Positions 23,901 to 27,015 of a DNA stretch of 27,015 nt are shown one piece after another. Position 1 is the stretch's first letter. Each line of letters starts with the position of its first letter. The notes below the pieces were generated by a model, which searched no databases, had not been told where the DNA came from, and saw only the letters and a program-made list of their open reading frames with translations. Location of the stretch: NCBI GenBank assembly GCA_002413265.1, contig DHWR01000157.1:1-27015 (forward strand). Reading direction: 5' to 3'. The DNA comes from Chloroflexi bacterium UBA5177. GTDB taxonomy: Bacteria; Chloroflexota; UBA5177. The position numbers were made by a program, and so were the translations under genes.

Positions 23901-25145
23901 CTACGCGCTGCGTTCGTGAGCCAGTGGCCTGGCGGGGGCACGCGTGGCCACCAACGAGCGAAAAAGCTCGAGATACATGCGCGCCACGCTCGGCCAGGTC
24001 ATAGGCCTGCTGAATTTGTACGCCCGCTCTTCCATTTGAAGCAGCTTGCGCCGATCGGTCAGCAGCGAGCTGACCCCCGTGGCGATAGCGCCGGGATCTT
24101 TGAAGGGAACGATGATGCCTCGTCCGTCGGCTAACATCTCTTCCGCATAGGTAAAGGGTGTCGCTACAACCGCCTTGCCACACCCCACGGCGTAGGCGAG
24201 CGTGCCGCTCACGATCTGATCCTTGTTGAGGTACGCCATGATGTAGACGTCCGTGGCCGCAAGGTAGCGGATCAGCTCTGAGTTACTCAAGAAACGGTTA
24301 TTGAAGCGGACGTGCTTCTCAACGCCAAGGTCCTTGGCGAGCTCTGCCAGAGAGTTTCGGTAGTTCTCTCCTTCGCGCTTTCTGATATGCGGGTGGGTTT
24401 CTCCGATCACCAGGTAGAGGACGTTCGGAGCGGCTTCTACGATCTTGGGCAGAGCCTCGATCACATACTCGATCGCTTTGCTGGGGCCGATCAGTCCAAA
24501 AGTTGAGAGCAGCGGGCGCTCGACCAGCCCCAGTAGCTTCTTCGTTCGCCGTCGGATCGACTCTTTTCGCGTAAACACGGGGATTCCGTGCGGAATGACA
24601 TGAACTCGGCTCGCCGGAACATCGTAGTTCGAGAGGATCATCGGCAAGGCGGAGCGCGCTAGCACGACCACGCCTGAGGCCAGGTCGAGCATCGACTGCG
24701 TGACCTCTTTGAACTTACCGTCCGGGTGAGGTAGCACCGTGTGCAGAGTGAGCACGACGGGTTTCTGCAGCCGGCGCATGAACTCGACGATGTACTCTCC
24801 GTACTCGCCGCCGTACAGACCGTATTCGTGCTGGATGTTGACTACCTGAATGCGGGACCTGTTGAGTTGGTCCGCCACCTCGATGAAGCTGTCGAGGTCG
24901 TCTGCCTCGATTTGGTACCGTACGCGACCTTGATAGTCATGAAGGTCGTAGTCATACATTTGCCCAAAATCATTGAGGGCGACCACCGTGGAGAGCCGGG
25001 ATGGATCGATCGAGTCGTAGTTGTTGACGACGTCGTACGTAAAGGTCCCGATCCCGCACTCTCGTGGAGGGTAGCTGGCAACGAAAGCGACCCGAGGAGC
25101 CGCACCCGACGGGATGGACGGGAACGGAGCAATCGTTCCCTGCAT
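23901..25145 (-). CDS. GT4-like glycosyltransferase
   Basis: A 414-residue GT-B-fold glycosyltransferase of the GT4 group, cytoplasmic, transferring a sugar from a nucleotide donor to an unknown acceptor. The N-terminal domain has RECGIGTFTYDVV (28-40) and NIQHEYGLYGGEYGEYI (103-119). The linker contains HVIPHGIP (182-189). The C-terminal donor domain has STFGLIGPSKAIEYVIEALP (214-233) and IVSGTLAYAVGCGKAVVATPF (311-331), followed by YAEEMLADGRGIIVPF. The usual EX7E pair at that last region is not intact (Asp309-Gln310 and Tyr318 stand there). Neighbouring genes do not reveal the acceptor; cell-wall or exopolysaccharide synthesis is possible. ATG at 25145 has GAGG seven bases upstream. Confidence 0.88.
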   Translation of the reverse strand: MQGTIAPFPSIPSGAAPRVAFVASYPPRECGIGTFTYDVVNNYDSIDPSRLSTVVALNDFGQMYDYDLHDYQGRVRYQIEADDLDSFIEVADQLNRSRIQVVNIQHEYGLYGGEYGEYIVEFMRRLQKPVVLTLHTVLPHPDGKFKEVTQSMLDLASGVVVLARSALPMILSNYDVPASRVHVIPHGIPVFTRKESIRRRTKKLLGLVERPLLSTFGLIGPSKAIEYVIEALPKIVEAAPNVLYLVIGETHPHIRKREGENYRNSLAELAKDLGVEKHVRFNNRFLSNSELIRYLAATDVYIMAYLNKDQIVSGTLAYAVGCGKAVVATPFTYAEEMLADGRGIIVPFKDPGAIATGVSSLLTDRRKLLQMEERAYKFSRPMTWPSVARMYLELFRSLVATRAPARPLAHERSA

Positions 25146-25414
25146 GCGTGTTCCTCACTTTCTGGGTTCACTCTACCATCGTGCGACCTGCCCATTTCGG
25201 CGCAACAGTACGGCGCTTCTTCTCGCCGTCAACCAGTCTTGCATCTTTGAGGTCACGGGGTTTGCACTCATGCACAGGTCGACTTGCGTAAGCTCTTCAA
25301 ATCCTGACATATTTCTGCTCAGGACGAGCGATTCATCCTTCGCCAAATTCGAAGAAATTGGCGCGCAGACGCCGTTTAACTCGCCTTCGTGGCAACCAAT
25401 TATTAGATCAAGAT
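25146..25414. other. Intergenic region between divergent glycosyltransferase and NlpC/P60 genes
   Basis: The region contains a weak leftward promoter candidate and several inverted repeats. One is TCCTGA/TCAGGA (about 25302-25324). A CGCCAA/TTGGCG pair (about 25340-25362) overlaps a competing CTTCG/CGAAG pair. It is visibly more AT-rich than the neighbouring coding DNA. A 138-codon frame on the minus strand crosses it and the hydrolase start, but shows no recognisable protein. Confidence 0.45.
25205..25232 (-). promoter_or_regulatory. Candidate promoter for the glycosyltransferase gene
   Basis: TTGACG (25227-25232), a 16-bp spacer and TACTGT (25205-25210) on the minus strand lie about 60 bp before the ATG. 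The -35 box is good and the -10 box weak. Confidence 0.35.
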
Positions 25415-25443
25415 TTGACAAGTCGGAAAAATCCTGGTAATTT
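25415..25443 (+). promoter_or_regulatory. Strong promoter of the NlpC/P60 gene
   Basis: A perfect TTGACA (25415-25420), a 17-bp spacer and TAATTT (25438-25443) place the start near 25450, about 85 nt before the ATG. It has the best combined match to consensus sigma70 in the window. Confidence 0.82.
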
Positions 25444-25449
25444 GACCTT

Positions 25450-25534
25450 GCGTTTTGCGTGCTGAGCCCATGCCGTACCAAAGGTGTGGCTGTCCCCCGG
25501 GCCTCAGTGCGACCAAAAATTTTGGAGGTCGCGG
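25450..25534 (+). promoter_or_regulatory. Structured 5' leader that can mask the ribosome site
   Basis: The leader can fold into two elements. The first is a closing helix CTGAGCCC (25462-25469) with GGG-C-CTCAG (25499-25507, one bulge), enclosing an 8-bp stem GCCGTACC (25472-25479)/GGTGTGGC (25483-25490) with an AAA loop. The second is a hairpin in which GCGA (25509-25512) pairs with TCGC (25529-25532) and CCAAA (25513-25517) with TTTGG (25521-25525). This second hairpin includes part of the GGAGG ribosome site (25524-25528). I do not recognise a known riboswitch class; cis-acting control of translation is inference. Confidence 0.45.
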
Positions 25535-27015
25535 ATGAGGAAACCGCTCCTGGCCCTAAGCCTGGCAGCAAGCACAGGATTTGGGGCAATTCCAGTGGCT
25601 AGCACACTGGCGGCTTCTCCCTCCGGCACTCCCCACTCCGGCAACCCCGCCTCCCGGAACACCACCCCACCCCAGACTCCCTCCTCAGGCTTTTCGTCAA
25701 CCACTCGCAATGCCGTCTCCGGCGCAGCAATCGTTTCCTTTGCGTACAGGTACATCGGGTACCCGTACTCCCTGACAGGAAACACCCCCGCAGGCTTTAG
25801 CTGCATCGGCTTTGCATCGTATGTGTACCGTCATCTCGGCATTCCATTGCCGGGTGACCTCGGAAATGCGTACGCCTACGCGGCTCAGGTTCCCTTTTCG
25901 GATCTACTTCCAGGGGACCTTCTTTACTTTCAGGACACTCTCTGGCCAGGCCTTTCGCACGTCGCGATTTACATGGGCAATGGCCAGTTTATCCACGCCG
26001 AGTACTACGGAAAAGGTGTGAGAGTCAGCTCCTTCAGGAACGACACGCTCGACGGGAACTACTGGATCCAGCACTACATGGGCGCGAATCGTCCTTGGTC
26101 CGGCCCCGTCGTCGGTGCTGCTCCACCCCCAACCGGAAGCAGCAAGCCACTACCAGTGGGCAATGCCGGGCTTCCGTCAACAGTCGTGTCTCAGAAGCTT
26201 CCGACCGGACCATCGTCTATCGTTACCGTTGCCTCACTGAATGTCCGCACGCGTCCCACGAAGAAGAGCACCGTGCAGACAGTCATCGTGCAAGGTACGA
26301 GCGTGACCGTGCTGAGCCGAAGCAATGGCTGGGTCAAGGTTGCCCTTCCTGACGGCACCATCGGCTGGGTCGTCGCCGTAGGCATCGGCGGAAACGGCAG
26401 CACAGGGAACAGCGTCAACCAACCAGTTGCACCCGCTCGGCAGGGACAGATTGCGCCCACTGCGGTCCGGCAACCAACGATCAAGTCCCGCGTCAACGGG
26501 CTGCGTGTACGCAGCTCGCCCTCGACCGGGTCGAACATCGTCACCTCCGTGGTACGCGGTCAGCGCATGACCGTGATAGCTCGAAGCGGAGCCTGGGTCG
26601 AAGTCCGGCTCCCGAACGGCACCACCGGATGGGTTAGTAGCGCGTATGCAACAGGCAATCGCGCTGCGACCACCGCCAAAAAGACCTACACGAACACCGC
26701 CTCGCGCACGCAGCCGCGTGCGAAAACCGCCGTGAATGTTCGTACGTCGCCATCACTGAAGGCCACCGTGGCCACGGTCCTTCTTCCAGACGGCTCATAC
26801 CGCGTCCTTGGGTGGTCAAACGGCTGGGCGCACGTCCAACTTCCCAACGGGACCATAGGTTGGGTCAGCGGTACGGTTCTGGGCGTGGCCTCGGCGACTG
26901 CTAGTGCAGCGAACACCTACGCCAATACTCATCCTCGCCGTAAGACGACTGCTGCTAGTACTGGTGGCTCGGTCATCACTGCCGGCGTGCGGGTCCACTC
27001 GTCGCCTGGTATCAA
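25535..27015 (+). CDS. Secreted NlpC/P60 peptidoglycan hydrolase with repeated SH3b domains (partial)
   Basis: The first 493 codons are visible and the frame is still open at the window edge. A signal peptide (1-27, basic start then a hydrophobic run to STLAAS) and a Ser/Pro/Thr-rich linker precede an NlpC/P60 domain (about 60-185). Its cysteine is Cys90 in AGFSCIGFASYVY, the catalytic His is His142 in LSHVAIYMGNG and a third polar residue is His154. The usual Asp-Cys-Ser-Gly around the cysteine is Ser-Cys-Ile-Gly. After a Pro-rich linker come SH3b domains at about 228-283, 314-372 and 397-449, with a fourth starting near 478; each has VNxRxxPS and a LPxGTxGWV strand. Such enzymes cleave stem peptides and SH3b domains bind the wall. 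GGAGG six bases before ATG 25535 fixes the start. Confidence 0.9.
   Translation, partial: MRKPLLALSLAASTGFGAIPVASTLAASPSGTPHSGNPASRNTTPPQTPSSGFSSTTRNAVSGAAIVSFAYRYIGYPYSLTGNTPAGFSCIGFASYVYRHLGIPLPGDLGNAYAYAAQVPFSDLLPGDLLYFQDTLWPGLSHVAIYMGNGQFIHAEYYGKGVRVSSFRNDTLDGNYWIQHYMGANRPWSGPVVGAAPPPTGSSKPLPVGNAGLPSTVVSQKLPTGPSSIVTVASLNVRTRPTKKSTVQTVIVQGTSVTVLSRSNGWVKVALPDGTIGWVVAVGIGGNGSTGNSVNQPVAPARQGQIAPTAVRQPTIKSRVNGLRVRSSPSTGSNIVTSVVRGQRMTVIARSGAWVEVRLPNGTTGWVSSAYATGNRAATTAKKTYTNTASRTQPRAKTAVNVRTSPSLKATVATVLLPDGSYRVLGWSNGWAHVQLPNGTIGWVSGTVLGVASATASAANTYANTHPRRKTTAASTGGSVITAGVRVHSSPGI
26345..26866 (+). repeat. Three imperfect in-frame repeats encoding the SH3b core strand
   Basis: A 27-bp unit encoding LP(D/N)GT(I/T)GWV occurs at 26345-26371, 26609-26635 and 26840-26866, spaced 264 and 231 bp apart. 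It marks the same strand in successive SH3b domains and reflects domain duplication within the hydrolase gene. Third codon positions have diverged, so the duplications are not recent. Confidence 0.75.

Noticed and set aside
23076..24134. 352-codon open frame on the plus strand opposite leuA and the glycosyltransferase
   Set aside because: It is antisense to two genes with clear catalytic motifs and crosses their intergenic terminator and promoter.
25291..25534. c-di-AMP (ydaO-type) riboswitch upstream of the NlpC/P60 gene
   Set aside because: I looked because this class often precedes wall hydrolases, but the conserved G-rich core motifs are not present and the leader after the mapped -10 box is too short.
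25173..25589. 138-codon minus-strand frame across the glycosyltransferase/NlpC intergenic region
   Set aside because: It covers the strong NlpC promoter, leader and signal peptide region, lacks a ribosome site that I can see and resembles no protein.

Overview
The window is a GC-rich bacterial chromosome segment made almost entirely of housekeeping genes, with a few regulatory regions worth a closer look. No rRNA, tRNA, CRISPR array, transposase or integrase is visible. A complete division and cell-wall (dcw) cluster that includes ftsA argues against typical Actinobacteria and Cyanobacteria. Frequent GTG starts and an actinobacterial-looking LeuB would fit a deep Terrabacteria lineage such as Chloroflexota or Dormibacterota, but that placement is a weak inference.

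Positions 1-16290, minus strand: the dcw operon, transcribed right to left from a sigma70-like promoter (16262-16290) followed by a ladder of 10-bp-spaced MraZ boxes (16219-16252). The order is mraZ, rsmH, ftsL, ftsI, murF, mraY, murD, ftsW, murG, murC, murB, ftsQ, ftsA, ftsZ. It ends at a strong intrinsic terminator (391-424). Most joints are overlaps of the ATGA, GTGA or TAATG kind, implying translational coupling. murE and ddl are absent from the cluster. ftsW runs about 170 bp into murG, exactly across an extra segment of MurG. Beyond the terminator is the start of an Mrp-type Fe-S carrier gene cut by the window edge.

Positions 16552-18306: hpt (purine salvage) is divergent from the dcw operon. 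A small basic CxxC/CxxC protein gene follows on the minus strand. A MocA/MobA-like nucleotidyltransferase gene lies on the plus strand. The last two share one intergenic region holding two overlapping, oppositely directed promoters and a perfect palindrome.

Positions 18337-23858, minus strand: a leucine-type operon leuA-leuC-leuD-leuB followed by a thiolase gene, behind a promoter with a perfect TATAAT. LeuA lacks the usual C-terminal regulatory domain.

Positions 23901-27015: a GT4-like glycosyltransferase (minus) is divergent from a secreted NlpC/P60 peptidoglycan hydrolase with repeated SH3b domains (plus). The hydrolase gene runs off the right edge. It has a near-consensus promoter and a structured leader that can fold over its ribosome-binding site.

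Together the window covers peptidoglycan precursor synthesis (murB, C, D, F, mraY, murG), septal synthesis and divisome (ftsI, L, Q, W, A, Z), and probable wall remodelling (NlpC/P60), interspersed with leucine and purine metabolism.
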